64,000 nucleotides of DNA, from the NCBI GenBank assembly GCA_019671135.1, contig JAHRHY010000020.1:248001-312000 (forward strand). The letters run 5' to 3'. The notes beneath the pieces were generated by a model that did not search any database, was not told where the DNA came from, and saw nothing but the letters and a program-made list of their open reading frames with translations. Both the position numbers and the translations under genes were made by a program. This document shows, in pieces, positions 34,332 to 46,324 of the stretch (position 1 is the stretch's first letter; each line of letters opens with the position of its first letter). The DNA is from Linnemannia hyalina. Taxonomy: Eukaryota > Mortierellomycota > Mortierellomycetes > Mortierellales > Mortierellaceae.

Positions 34332-35729
34332 AGGTGGGAGTTCCGTAAAGAGAAAGAGTTGTTCAGGAAGGAGATCAGAAGGTTGCTGGAGGCGAATGGG
34401 AAGAATCCCAGAACAAGTTACAGCCCTATTACAGAGATGGAGGTAAGGCTACCTGTTCCAGACAATGTTACCCTGAATCGCCGGTCAAGGGTGTTCCCTC
34501 ATTCACAACGGCCAGTGTTGGACGACGCTGTCGCTCGATGGCTGGAGGATGATGTGATTACACTTGCACCAGCGGGCAATAACCACAACAATACTCTGAC
34601 CTTAGCAGCTAAGAAGGACGCAAATGGAGAGAAAACGCTTTATCGTGTTTGTCTTGACCCACGCCCTCTTAACGCTTACTTACCTGGTGACAATTTCCCT
34701 GTTCCACTTATCTCAGATATCATGCAGTTTGCAGGAGGCAAAGCGGTATTCTCAACCGTGGATCTACGACAGGCGTATCATCGACTGCTGATTCATGAGG
34801 ACGATAGGCCTTTGACAGCATTCACCCACAACGGCGTGCGATACATGTTCAAGAAGGCGCCGTTTGGGCTTAAACCTCTTTCAAGTTTATTCCAAAGAGG
34901 TACGTCCAGGATTCTGGGAGATCTGGAGTTTGTACGGAACTTCATCAATGATATTTTGATGACCTCGAATGATCGTCAGGATCATTTTGAGCACGTTAAG
35001 ATAGTCATTGAACGACTTACTGAAGCCAAGCTTATCATAAACACTGATAAGTGCAACTTTTACAGCATGCAGGTGTCATTACTGGGCTTTGTTATTGATA
35101 CCAAAGGCAGACGTGTTGACCCGAGAAAGATTGTGAACATCGATGACTGGCGACCTTCTACCACAGGTAAGCAGGTCCAATCATACATGGGAACATTTAA
35201 CTTCTTCCGGGAGTGTATGCCTCTTATCAGTACTGTTGCGGCACCGCTTGATGCTCTCCGCAACATAGCTGGACCATTTGTACTAAATGAGCTCCAGTTA
35301 CGATGCTTTAATTCATTAAAGAATATTCTTATACAGGCCCCAATCCTCTCGTTTCCTGATTTCAGTTTGCTATTCTATGTTATTGAGAGAAAGTGCATAT
35401 CTGACTATTGGAAGACTCGCGATCAACCAATTGCTAATTCTCTACCGCAGCCTCGTCGGATGTCGAAGAGACACGAATCTGGTAATGAAGGTCAGAAGGG
35501 ATCTTCAATGCAACGCAAGGGTAAACGTCTGTCAGCAGATAAACCCATGGACAGTACTGTCAATGATGCCGAACAAGGGCGTAAGCGCAAGCGCGGTGAT
35601 GCAGATAATGCTAACGAAGCCACCGATCAAGCAGCAAACCGCAGTGGCATGCGTCAGTTAAGAAGTACGGTCGAAAAGAGTAGTAAGGAGATCAGCACTA
35701 CTCACACGCGCAAGCGTGGTCGAACGTAA
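34332..35729 (+). pseudogene. Ty3/Gypsy pol fragment: reverse transcriptase, internally deleted
   Basis: Continuation of the pol frame of 27856-28270. RT motifs are clear: CLDPRPLNAYLPGDNFPVPL, FSTVDLRQAYHRLLIHEDDR, MFKKAPFGLKPLSSLFQRG and LGFVIDTKGRRVDP. The catalytic box reads NFINDIL where the family has a double aspartate, so one metal-binding Asp has become Asn. After PDFSLLFYV the frame jumps to ISDYWKTRDQPIANSLPQ and a basic tail (KRKRGD, THTRKRGRT). RNase H and integrase are therefore deleted in frame. Both lesions make it inactive. Confidence 0.85.
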
Positions 35730-35980
35730 ATAGCATCACAGAATGAAGTGAATGATGGCAAGAGGTTTTTCTGCTTTCCTCTTGAGCCATGCGTGAAGAT
35801 ATTTTTCCCCTGTGGTTTTACCTTCGCAAGACCTTTTTACACTGCTTTTTTGGTCTGAAATTAATTAGTCTGTGCACCCTGTTGCACAGGAAGATCTTTT
35901 GTTTTTTTAATCCTCAACCATGAAGCCTCTATGCGTGATTTCTTTCCAGGACGGCTTTCAGCCTTCCCGTGGGAGGGAGT

Positions 35981-36307
35981 TGTCACATATTTGCGTTATG
36001 GCACCCTAAGATAGATGGAGACAATAGACTAGACTACCCTTAAGTTACATACCAAGGACAGCATAATAGACTGTACCTGGTGTGCCTAATACAATCCCGC
36101 TCTTTGTCTCATCAGTTACTAAAGTACGTGTGCTAAAACCTTAATATATCGCAATCGGTTCTCAAACAAACCGGAGGCGCGGTCAGAGGAGCTGCAGTTG
36201 GGTTGGTAACTGGTGTAGCCAATGTTGATCTGAGTAGGAGTCCTCGAGGTCCAAATAAGGATGCTACTTTGTCCAATAACAATGGTTCATTAGGCACCAG
36301 CATAACA
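35981..36307 (+). repeat. probable 3' LTR of the Gypsy fragment
   Basis: Starts TGTCACATATTTGCG directly after a purine tract (GTGGGAGGGAG), as expected of a polypurine tract and LTR start. The end is placed at CATAACA near 36307 by the ...ACA rule only. No matching 5' LTR is in the window. Confidence 0.5.
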
Positions 36308-36358
36308 GACAGAAAATATAATAAAAAACTTTATTCAAATTGCGATGAGTTGATGTTG

Positions 36359-36757
36359 TTACTCCTGGTAGTTCTTATTGTTGACCTTTGCAAGTTCCAA
36401 ACTCCGAGCATGTTGGCGCTTTTCACGAATGAGCTCCATCAACTCTCGGGCCAAGTGGGACTTGTAGCTCGACAAGGAGTGCGAGTTGACCCAGATGGAC
36501 AAGACAATTGGATGTTGATTGGGCTGCAATGGGGGGAGATCAGAGACGTACGGCTGACGAGGAGGAGGAGTTTTTGCGACGGTGCTGCTGCCCCAGGAAG
36601 AAGTGCTTTTTGAGCCATTGTTATCATGCGTCTCGACCACCGGTTGCACTGGTTGCAGGTTTTTGATGAGTTCCAAGGCTTCTGTGACCGCGACAATCTG
36701 CTCGGCAAGGTCTTCAAACGACATGTTTGGTAAAAGGATGGCGGAGGTGGTGAACAT
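36359..36757 (-). CDS. small uncharacterised protein
   Basis: A single exon of 132 residues with no family recognised. It starts MFTTSAILLPNMSFEDLAEQ; a second Met at residue 12 is an equally good start. A predicted helix (EDLAEQIVAVTEALELIKNL) is followed by a Ser/Pro-rich linker and a C-terminal charged helix (SHLARELMELIREKRQHARS). No signal peptide or membrane segment. It sits just beyond the Gypsy 3' LTR with a CA-rich leader upstream. Composition and helix pattern look real, but nothing in the window indicates a role. Confidence 0.55.
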   Translation of the reverse strand: MFTTSAILLPNMSFEDLAEQIVAVTEALELIKNLQPVQPVVETHDNNGSKSTSSWGSSTVAKTPPPRQPYVSDLPPLQPNQHPIVLSIWVNSHSLSSYKSHLARELMELIREKRQHARSLELAKVNNKNYQE

Positions 36758-38598
36758 TGTGTGTTAGTGCGTGTGTGTTTGGAGGTATGGGAGGATGGAA
36801 AGTGATGAGAGAAATTGAAGAGAAAAAATAGAAGGATGTATGCTCATTTCTGGAAACAACAAGCGTTATCATTGTGGCACTGCAGTCTAACCATAACGTG
36901 TCATTCCGAACTTGCGCCAACGGACATGAACTTGGTCTGTTCGGTTGAGAGGCGATTCGGGTGACTGCCAATGGGGAAAGTGCAGTACGAGCGATCAAAG
37001 GGGCAACCAGATGAAGAGGAGGGGGCCGGCCCTTGATACCAACCATTGAAGAGTCCTTGCAGTACATCTCTTGATTTGTGATGAATAAAAAGTGGAAAAG
37101 GCCAGCAAATGTCGTCTGTGCGTCTCTTTTACTTTCTGTCAGAGGTGATTTTTTTTTGGCTTGCGTGAAACGTTATCGATGCGGGCGGACTAAATCAAAG
37201 CTGAGCCCCGCCCAAAGGCCATGGCTTGGACAAACATCCCTGCAAGCCTTTTTTGTTGACCATTCCTCAATTGGACAAGCACCTATGAAAGATGCCATCA
37301 CTGTGCAAGGATATTTTAATGAGTCCGAAAGACCTTGGGAAGGTGCCGAAGAACGATGCCAGGATGTCAAAGCTAGAGTCGGCAACACACAACTAGGAAC
37401 GGCAATGGACAACTCATTGGTAAAGCGCAATTTCCGCTGTTGTTGCTCAACATCCTTCTTGACAGACTGAGACGACAACTCCGACATCCTCGCCGTCCTT
37501 TCCTTGAACTCCGTGGGTGCTTCTTCAAGTGTTCCATCACCTTCAGGGTCGTCCCCATCTGTATCCACTACCCGCAAATGGGGAGAATCGAGGGCTTGGC
37601 GGGTATCGTTATAGTTGTCTGTTGCTTGCTGGCTACAACAATTTCTCACTTGTGCTCTTTGTTGTGGGAGGAAAGGAGGAGACTTTGGACAAATTCTTGT
37701 TGTACGTGAAAATGTGGTCTCGTAGCATGTTTGTTAATTTTTTTCTATTTCTTTCACCTCTGTCACTCTTTCCACTCTTCTCCCTCTTGCCCCATCACCT
37801 TGCACCCTCCGTCACCATCAATCGACACCAAGCTCGCCAACACTCAGACAAGCAGGACTCCCAATACCTCGACACGCGCCAGCGCCAGCGCCCTTTTCAG
37901 TGTCTCGCCGACATTTCGCCATCAACTCGAATTCTAAAAGGCAAGTGTACAATGTCAGGGCAATTGATCTCAACTCAACTCGATGACACATACAGGATGC
38001 GAGCTTGAGGGAGTTCAAGAAAGCAGCTCATTCATTGGAGGACAAGGACCTAAAAAGGGCGTCAACGAGCTCCCTTGAACTCGGCCCCACTCGACTTCTG
38101 GACTGTAGAGTGGTTAAGGATGAGATATCCTCTCATCTTTGACCGTGCTGCCATCTGAAGTCGGGGCACTTACTCGTCCTTGCCTCTTTGAAGGATCTGT
38201 TTCATGAACCTTCTCGAGGTACTCATCATTTTGCGGGAACAGGAATCGTTGAGGATCAATATGGATATGCTTACAGGAACGCTTGGTCAGATTAGATTTT
38301 GGAGCAAAGAACACGCATGGCGAATTGACCTTGTTTTGGAGACAGCTTGGCAATCAAAGCAACAATTGACCCTGCAAAGGTGTTTTTAGTAGCGACCTAG
38401 AATGATTCACCATGATCTGCAGTTGACTCAGGCTGTCTTTTTGAATTTGCAGCTCATAAAAATGGTGGCTTGTTGATTTCTACTCAAAGAAAAGAAGCCG
38501 CGTGCACCATTTTTTTGTTTTCTATTTTCCAACTTTGACGACCGCACCCTCTTCTCTATCCAACACTTCATCCTCACACCCGTACCATATTACCGCCT
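36758..38598. other. intergenic with unresolved exon-like segments
   Basis: On minus, about 37400-37650 encodes a plausible acidic/coiled-coil piece (TEFKERTARMSELSSQSVKK). About 38180-38353 encodes KHIHIDPQRFLFPQNDEYLE ending at a good GTAAGT donor near 38179. On plus, about 38005-38140 reads REFKKAAHSLEDKDLKRAS up to a stop. They may be exons of a gene I cannot assemble, or relics. The final 80 bases are the CT-rich leader of the F-box gene. Confidence 0.35.
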
Positions 38599-40623
38599 AT
38601 GAGCAAGACTCCCAGCTCAGACCGTGCCCTTTGCCTACCGGAACTACTGGCCCAGATAGCAGCCCACCTCACACCACCTGACCTCTCCGCCTGCTCACAA
38701 GTCTCGCGCTTCTGGAACGATAACTTCACCCCTCCACTCTGGCACACCATCAACGACCGCGACTACAATTGGCCCAAACTTGTGGGCTCTGATAGCAAGT
38801 ACGTCAAAGAGACTGGATCCTGGATTCCAATCTCCACTGGATACGAGGACATGGCCCGGGAGATGTTTTTGAAGCATGGGCATCATATCCGACACCTCTC
38901 TGCCTCAAACTGGACGGTTCTCCGAGCGCTCGCTGAAAGCGGAGATAGTCTGCAGCTCAGGACGCTCTGGTTTCGTCTGCCCTTTAGTCGCACTACCACT
39001 ACGGCGAATCGGCCCGCTCAGCTCCCGGAGGACATGGATGAGAAGGACAAGGAGGTACTAGAGGGAATCCTGCAGCCGGACGTTATGATCACGCAAGAAT
39101 TTGACGCGGACACCTGGCGGTTGACGTGGCAGTTGTGGTTGTTGATTCTTCGGACTCCTGCTTTATGCAACCTAAAGATGTCAAAGTATCGGATGTTCGC
39201 CCAGGTGCTCTCGTCGGCGTTTCTTCGGAGGGCGTTGTCGGTACATCACAGGACTCTTACTACCTTGCAGATCAGTCACAGGCAACTGGGTTTGGTCGAC
39301 TGCTTGGAGGTCCTGCCAAACCTCCGGCATTTTTACACGGCATACAACCCGATGAAAGTCAGACTCCTGCACAAGACGTACACTCAGCTTCGGAGTCTTT
39401 TCATTCACGCGCCCGTGTCAGAGCCGGCATTTTTCAATCTCCTCAGGCACCTTCCTGGCCTGGAAATCTTTTCTGTCTCGAAATTGTTGGATGTCTTGGA
39501 TGAGGGTGGGGACGACGATTCTGACTGGGGCGATGACGACGATTCTGACTGGGGCGATGACGACTCGGAAGCTGACTACAACGATGAGGCATGGGATACT
39601 GACGTTGAGGTGAGCTCTCTCCTAGACGGCGTACCAAGTCATCTTCCGAAGCTTTATATCTTGACACGGTATAGAGAAATCGACCTCAAGATGCTCCATA
39701 TCGTCTCTCGTATCCTTCCCTGTCTACCTTTCCTGACCGAGCTGTCCATCGACGCAGAATATCCTTATCTGGGTCCGCTTTTGGCGAAACAATGCCCACA
39801 GCTGGAGGCGTTTAGGAGCCCCGCAAGCATTTCTTTCATCCAGCAAGAACAGGAATGCAGCAGGATTGCTGTAAACGGGTTGAATGCCATTCTGGAGAGC
39901 TGTCGACACCTCAGAGTCTTTGAGGCGATTGCGAGTCGGATCGAGGCGGATCATTTGTTGGAGCGGCCTTGGGTTTGCGAGGATTTGGAGGTCTTTCGCT
40001 GTCAGATTATTGGGTTCTCTCGACTCGACAGTGACGAAAAGTTGGTCTACAACGAGTCAGTCCAAGTCTTGGAAACCACAAAGCGCGAGTTGATTTCAAA
40101 GGAGCAGCAAAGGATAATCGACAAACACCAACGACATCAGGAGCAACACCGTAGAGTCTACAAACGCCTCGCCAGCCTGACCAAACTGACGACACTGGGA
40201 CTTGGACACGACATAATCCCTCCTTCACAAAGAAACAGGCGCAACATCAAGTACAGGCGGTACTCGCACGACACCTGCAAGTACATTGTAGAACCCAACC
40301 CCATAATGGAAGCCATTGAACGCTCCCTCCCCTCAGGTCTGGCTCGTCTCGGCACTCTAAAAAACCTACGCGTGTTTGAATTCGGCGCTCCCAACCATGA
40401 GATCAACGAACCAGAATTAGAATGGATGGCCAAGGCGTGGCCGTGCCTGTCGGGCATGTTTGGTCTGCACTACGTCTCCACTGTTGCACCCTTTGAAAAT
40501 TCGCCGACTTGGAAGCTGAGGAAGAGGATGGAGACGCTGCGACCGGATGTGTGGCATGATAGGACCGTTTTTGAGGATGGGTACTCTGGGTGTCTTGGAC
40601 TCTTCCCCTTCGGTGATTCTTAA
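38599..40623 (+). CDS. F-box protein with leucine-rich-type body
   Basis: A single exon of 674 residues. Residues 10-50 (LCLPELLAQIAAHLTPPDLS...QVSRFWNDNFTPPLWHTI) match the F-box, which docks on Skp1 in SCF ubiquitin ligases. The remainder shows irregular leucine-rich spacing (LRHLSASNWTVLRAL, LRTLWFRLP, LPFLTELSIDAEYP, LRVFEAIAS), typical of the large fungal F-box/LRR families. It should present substrates for ubiquitination; the substrate is unknown. An acidic tandem repeat (DDDSDWG twice) sits at about residues 303-325. AATAAA overlaps the stop codon (40622-40627). Confidence 0.85.
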   Translation: MSKTPSSDRALCLPELLAQIAAHLTPPDLSACSQVSRFWNDNFTPPLWHTINDRDYNWPKLVGSDSKYVKETGSWIPISTGYEDMAREMFLKHGHHIRHLSASNWTVLRALAESGDSLQLRTLWFRLPFSRTTTTANRPAQLPEDMDEKDKEVLEGILQPDVMITQEFDADTWRLTWQLWLLILRTPALCNLKMSKYRMFAQVLSSAFLRRALSVHHRTLTTLQISHRQLGLVDCLEVLPNLRHFYTAYNPMKVRLLHKTYTQLRSLFIHAPVSEPAFFNLLRHLPGLEIFSVSKLLDVLDEGGDDDSDWGDDDDSDWGDDDSEADYNDEAWDTDVEVSSLLDGVPSHLPKLYILTRYREIDLKMLHIVSRILPCLPFLTELSIDAEYPYLGPLLAKQCPQLEAFRSPASISFIQQEQECSRIAVNGLNAILESCRHLRVFEAIASRIEADHLLERPWVCEDLEVFRCQIIGFSRLDSDEKLVYNESVQVLETTKRELISKEQQRIIDKHQRHQEQHRRVYKRLASLTKLTTLGLGHDIIPPSQRNRRNIKYRRYSHDTCKYIVEPNPIMEAIERSLPSGLARLGTLKNLRVFEFGAPNHEINEPELEWMAKAWPCLSGMFGLHYVSTVAPFENSPTWKLRKRMETLRPDVWHDRTVFEDGYSGCLGLFPFGDS

Positions 40624-41123
40624 ATAAAAAGTTTCGTTCATGATGTTCATGCAATGCAAACAAGCGAGGGGTGCGGACAAAATTGAAATAGGGTGTTGAA
40701 GTTTTGCTTGTGGGACGGTCTTGCTCAGGAGCATCTTGGGGTCCAGGTGACGGCTCCAAAAGGATCAAAGGTCAAAGACACACCAGTGTTCAGGCCACGA
40801 TCAGTATCTGAAACAATCAAATTTGCCGGTGTCTGATTTGCAAAACCGCCATCATTCCTCCACAGCTTTATTTTTGTTACGCTCAATCATTTCGCCTAAT
40901 CGTTACGCCCACATTGATGATGGCAGTTGATATCATCTTTTGTGGCGTACATGCACCTGCTGCGTCCCATCGACTGCGGCTATTCAAAAGGGCAAAGTGT
41001 CCATTTTGATGCAGCCGGCGGCCCTCGATATGTCATTAGTCAAAAAAATCTTGTCATCATTGTACGGACCGAGGTGCCGTGTCCTTTTATGGAAATGTAG
41101 GATAAAATGATCTCAGGCATAAA

Positions 41124-41241
41124 TAACTGGCTTGTGGCAGCCAAGCGTTCATAGCGACGTTGCTATTTTGATCCTTCGATGTCGGCTCTTTCAATCCTTG
41201 CTTCATTAGAATTCGAATTCGCGTTGTGATGCTTTGTTCAC
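41124..41241. repeat. upstream module copy A
   Basis: TAACTGGCTTG, AGCCAAGCGTTCATAGCGAC and TTCGATGTCGGCTCTTTCA recur in order at 42877-42990 with few changes. No CotH-like gene follows this copy. Confidence 0.85.
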
Positions 41242-42876
41242 TTGCACAAATTCTTGGATCACTTAAGGGCTAGATTCGTCTATCCTTCAGTCCTTACAGT
41301 TTGCGGGCGTATTGTCGATGCTTTGTCTAGTCTCAAATCCATCCCTTCACTTTACGTGGTTGGATATCTCATTCCAACACCTTCACGAAGTGAAGGTCTG
41401 GGTTATTTCGATGGGTACCTGACAGACCTGATTTTTTTTCCGTCCCCATATGGCAGGTTGTTAAGGGTTCTGGGCGAGAAATTATGTTTGATGCGTTGAG
41501 GACAGACAGATAGGGAGATTATCAATCAAGGTTATGCGACGGCAGCCTATACTATTTTGGTTGTGATGGCCAGTCGATCTGTCAGCGTTACGCTTCTATG
41601 CAGAGCAAATCTTGGCCAGCAACGGGGACGACACAGCACATGGCCTGTTTGCCTTCACTGCTGCATATACTTTTAAAGCTGGAACCACTACTGGGGGCTG
41701 AGGATGGACTGCGGCAATCCAAAGCGGCAACGCCAAGGACGTTAGTGGAGCAGCACTGGGCATTGCTATAGAGGCCACTGGGGCACACAACAGAACCCGA
41801 GACGACGCAGGACTACGATAAGGCCATGCCAAGTGCAAACGAGATGAAGATTGGAGAATGGGCGATGTGCGACAATATAGCTGGGCTTGGTTACTGATGG
41901 ATGGTATTGAATGAAGGAAATGGATTGAGTCAATGCAGGAAGTGAGAAATTTAGTTAACTAACGATGAGCAACCAAATCTTATGTCAATCGAATCATGAG
42001 GTACAGTTGCCATGCTTTACTTTGCAAATAAGAGGCCGATCCGGATGTGGAGGTTTTTGCTTAGGGTCTGTAGGTCTTCCTGTGAGCGTTCTTGATAGGG
42101 CTTAGTGTCGTTCTTGTTCCCGATGGAAGTGTCGCAAGCGTTGTGAGTGCCGTTGTGAGTGCTGTTGTGAGTGCTGTTCCGAGTCAAGGGACTTGAGGTA
42201 GGTTCCAAAGTGTGTCGGTGCAGGATGCTGGGTAGGTGCGATGTAACAGCAACAGACTAAGGGGATGCGAACAGGGAACAGAGAGAGACAAGAACGAGAG
42301 CAAGAACAAGAGGAAAGGCTAGATACGGATGGTGTTTATTGTACAGACAGAGAGGGTATTTGCGTGTGTGATCTACATGTGGATAGGGGTAAGGAAGGAA
42401 TGGTGAGTAATGGTAGTACAGAGGAATGGGGAATAAAGGATTGAGGCTGTATGCACAATGTTAGTGCATACTATGATCCTGTAACATGCGACTTCATATA
42501 TACGTGAGAGGGATGTCAAAGAAAGTGGATCAAGAGAGGGAAAATTAGCACGGCAAAAGATCAAGGATGCAGAAAAAACAAGCAAGTATGGGGAAAATAG
42601 CAATAGGATACATTAAAAAGATGAGAGACGGGGGTGGGGGTGGGGGACTAGGTTGATGCAGAAGAGAAAGGAGAAATGCCAAAAAAAATCAAGGGCAGAG
42701 AGAGACTTCACAAAAGAAGGGGGATCAAGGGCAGAGAGAGATAGGTAGTCACAAAAATGAGGGGAGGCGGTCATGGCACAGAGATACGAGAAAAAGGTTG
42801 ACGCGTTACCTGTGGAATGAAGATCGATGACAACATGTTTCTCATCTTAGATGCTGTAATTGAAAGGACATACACT

Positions 42877-42990
42877 TAACTGGCTTGCGGTAGCCAAGCG
42901 TTCATAGCGACGTTGCTTTTTGACCCTTCGATGTCGGCTCTTTCATTCAGGAATTCGAGGTCTCGTCGTGATGGTTTGTGTATGCTCACT
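42877..42990. repeat. upstream module copy B, near the CotH gene
   Basis: Diverged direct copy of 41124-41241, located 300-400 bp before the CotH start codon. It may be part of that gene's promoter. Confidence 0.85.
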
Positions 42991-43286
42991 ACTGTAAGCG
43001 CGCTTTTCTGTTTTTAAGGGCACAAAATAACACGCATTTCCAGTATATTGGGAACATGGAATCCCAATGTGAGACCCCTTTAACTAAAGGAATTACTCTT
43101 GGGCAAAGCAGAATGCGAAGCTGTCCTAAGAAAGTGAGGAATGTAGTACAGCACAACTGACACGCTTTTGAGCACGAGGCTCGCAGTCTTGGGCGTATAT
43201 ATATTCTACTTGTGCCTGCGAGCATTTCCTCACCATATCCCTCCATCTTCCCCTCTCAACCTTTCATACCTCTACTAGGACACACG

Positions 43287-45409
43287 ATGGTTCGTCTCTT
43301 AATCTTGGCTGCTTGTGTCGCCGTGGCCTTTGCAGATGGTAATATCTGATGCCTTATTGTTCGCGTGAAATTCAGAGACAGAGAACGTTGCTCTCGCCGG
43401 GAAGCAATAGTTCGTGATTCCTAATCCTCGCCCACAAGTTTCATTGCATCACTTACCTTCTGCATCTTCTAGTTAACTTCAATGTCATCGGTTTGCGTGA
43501 AGTCGACGTCGATGAGTTTGGAGTTATGATTAACGGAAAAGTCACAAAACTCCGAACCTCTAAGGAAGCATACCCACTCTGGTCCGCCAATGTTGCTGGC
43601 ATCGACGCTCCTCTCGAGTATCAATACGTCCGTCTAAGCAAAGGAGGCGAGGTTCACAAAGAGTCAAAACCCCGCAAGCTCCCTGTCGGTGCCGTCCACA
43701 CTCCCAACGATTTTTTCGATCGCCCTGATACTCTCCACAAACTGCCTGCACTGCCTCAAGTCTTTGAGAACAAATTAGAACAGAATTCTCCTTTCTTCAG
43801 AGAGGGTTACATTGGCAACCTGTTTGTTGAAGGTGATCCAAAAGCGTGGAGCGTCATCAATAGTGGCGGTGGCAAGTGGTGGGAACCCAAACCAGTCAAC
43901 GTCAAAGTCCATTACTTTGGGTAAAAAGACACTCCTGCGACATCATCTTCCTGCTGTTCATATGTCACACTCTGCGAATGATAACACCAACACAATTTTT
44001 TACGTTTTGGTAGAGCCAATGACAATGTCAAGATCAGCAATGTCAAGCTCAAACTCTCAGGTGGCCAGACACGTTCGTATTCCAAATTGCCCTACAAGTT
44101 CCAGTTCCCCAAGGGTCAGAGTCTCCTTGACATTAGCGTGCTCAAGCTGCGTAGCGCGGAAACAGACCCCACCATGATGCGTGAAAAGCTCTACATTGAT
44201 ATCCTCAACACCCTCGGCGTTCCCGCACCACAGACCGCCTACGTACGTCTCTTCTTTAACCAAAAACCAGTCGGCTTGTACGTGGCTCAGGAGGTGATGA
44301 AAAAGCACTGGCTCACGACGGTCCTTCACCCAAAACACAACGGCACGCGCAAGACTGGTTCACTGTGGAAGATGGGCGCCGACAATGACCAACAGGCTAG
44401 CCTCCTGTGGAAGGGTCCCACAACTGCGAGCTATTCCTTCGGCCATATATACAAAAGCCTTCTGCCTGGCAACAATCCCAAGAACGATCTCATGCGCGAC
44501 CTGATCAAGCTTATGGCTGACATCAAGAGTTTTGACCCCAAGAAAGAAAAAGATCCTATTGGGTATTGGGAGAAACGACTCGACTTGGACGTGTTCCTGA
44601 AGGCTATGGCTATGGAATACCTCACAGGTTTCTGGGACGGCTACTGGACCTCTGGCTCCAACTACCAAATGTACAACAATCCCGCTACCGGCCTGTGGAC
44701 TTGGCTTCCAATCGACTACGACGATACGTTTGGTTCATCCTACTCTGGTGAACCCGGTTCCTACCGCAAGTTCCGAATGCAACACGAGTCCCCACTGGTC
44801 AAGAAGCTCATCTTGGAGTCACCCCAGATCAGAGCCCGCTTTGAAGCGATCCTCAAGGATACTGTCAGCTATGTATTCAAGCCGCAGGCGTTGATGCCTC
44901 GTATCTCCGCTTATAGAGACATGATCCTCAATGATGTGAAGTGGGACCGGAGTCTACCGAGGCTGAACAAGGGCGAGACGGAAGGGTTCACGGTCGAAGA
45001 CCTCTCCAAGGGTGTCGCTGATGGTGAGAAGGGTAAATGGGGTCTCAAAAGATGGATCGTGAAGCGCACTGAAGGGGTTGAGAAGGACCTCAAGTTCAAG
45101 GTTCTCCCTGGCACTCCAAGCAAGGTGCAGCCTCATGTCATGACCAAGCTCCAGTCGGCCTATGGCATCCCTGCCAAGGAGGAAACGAGTCCTGCTTCTA
45201 TGGGCGACGAAAACAGAGACACAGTTGCTAATGGTGATGACACGGTGGGCGGTGGCGACATGGAAGGCGATACCTCTATTCAGAGGGATTCGGCTAGTTC
45301 TTCCAGTATTGGCCATCAGGCAGACAAGACCAAGAATTCCGCCATGTCTTTGAGGAGCGAGTGGGCGACTTTTATCGCTGCATTAGCTCTGATTGCCCTC
45401 ACTCTTTAG
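43287..45409 (+). CDS. CotH-kinase domain surface protein, probably GPI-anchored
   Basis: Three exons, 43287-43338, 43473-43920 and 44014-45409, give 631 residues in phase. Exon 1 encodes a signal peptide (MVRLLILAACVAVAFAD). The body matches the CotH kinase-like fold: KLKLRSAETDPTMMREKLY-type region, TAYVRLFFNQKPVGLYVAQE, AMEYLTGFWDGYWTSGSNYQ and WLPIDYDDTFGSSYSGEPGS (acidic metal-site region). The C-terminus is Ser/Asp-rich, then ends in a hydrophobic tail (ATFIAALALIALTL), typical of GPI attachment. CotH proteins in bacteria phosphorylate spore-coat proteins; in Mucoromycota related proteins are exposed on the spore or hyphal wall and can act in adhesion. The exact role here is inference. 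An upstream module repeat lies 300 bp before it. Confidence 0.9.
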
Positions 45410-46324
45410 ACTAGAACTTGAAAAGATATCTAAGAGTTGGAAATAACAAAAGATCGATTCGCTCCATAATTATTCAGAGTGCCACCTTGCAAGGAGGAAA
45501 GCATACAAAAAGAGTGATGGCGAGAATGCACATCACTCGTCTATGGGGAGTCAGTAAGTTGATGGAATCTGAACGGAGTGGCCCAATAGCAAGTAGCAAG
45601 AGACGCCAAAGAAGTGAGGTAGTTACTGCGCCTTTCTCACTCGGAGCTCAGCCTGGCTGCTTTCTTCCTCCGGGTCTCTATTTTTTGTTTATTCTGAACA
45701 AAAGTAAACGAGAGAGAGAGCGACCAACCATGCTGATACGAAGCATCCTTTTTTCCACTCTGTATGTGGACGCATTTTTATTCTCTCCATCGGAATATGA
45801 AAAAAACAAGAGCGATGGTTCCATGGTTCCTGGGTGATGCTTTTCCTGAAAGTCACGGTTCCTAGAAAGTCAAGATCAATCAAAGGGACAGAGGAGTGTT
45901 GTTTTATTCCCTTTTAGGTCTTGTTACACACCCTCCTTTTCTTCTTTTTCTTCTTCCTTTCGTTCCTCCCCCTCTGTCGCTCTTATACCTTCCTTGCCTC
46001 CCTCTCTGTCTATGGCTAGCAGCAAGCAAGCAAAAAGGAGTGATGACTTCCCAGCGAGCGATTGGACCTAAAAAATAAAAAATAAAAGTCGAGCTCTGGA
46101 TTCGATAATGACAATGACACATGGCACACATGTAGACAGTCATGCAGTCTATGTCCTGCTTTGCCACACCCAGCCCTTTTTTTGCAGGTTCGACTTTCAT
46201 TTTGTAAACCAAACTAAACCCTGCCCAAAACATTGAAAAAGAAGCGTCATCACCCTTTTTCATTTTTCTTTTTCATTCGCCATCAGCACACCCACCTCAA
46301 CCCAGGAACCTCAATTCAACTCCC
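45410..46324. other. intergenic, nothing recognised
   Basis: Purine/pyrimidine tracts (45930-46010) and the CT-rich leader of the next Sel1 gene. AAAATAAAAAATAAAA at 46070-46086. No supported gene. Confidence 0.5.

Larger units (their letters stand above)
40624..43286. other. 2.7-kb gene-poor region with repeats and a gene relic
   Basis: No intact gene is supported. Content: a duplicated upstream module (separate entries); a plus-strand coding-like relic at about 41525-41830 with internal stops (RFYAEQILASNGDDTAHGLF, then WTAAIQSGNAKDVSGAALGI); a minus-strand (NSTH)n stretch at 42130-42180 from 12-bp repeats; and short tandem GATCAAGGGCAGAGAGAGA copies near 42690 and 42722. Confidence 0.45.
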
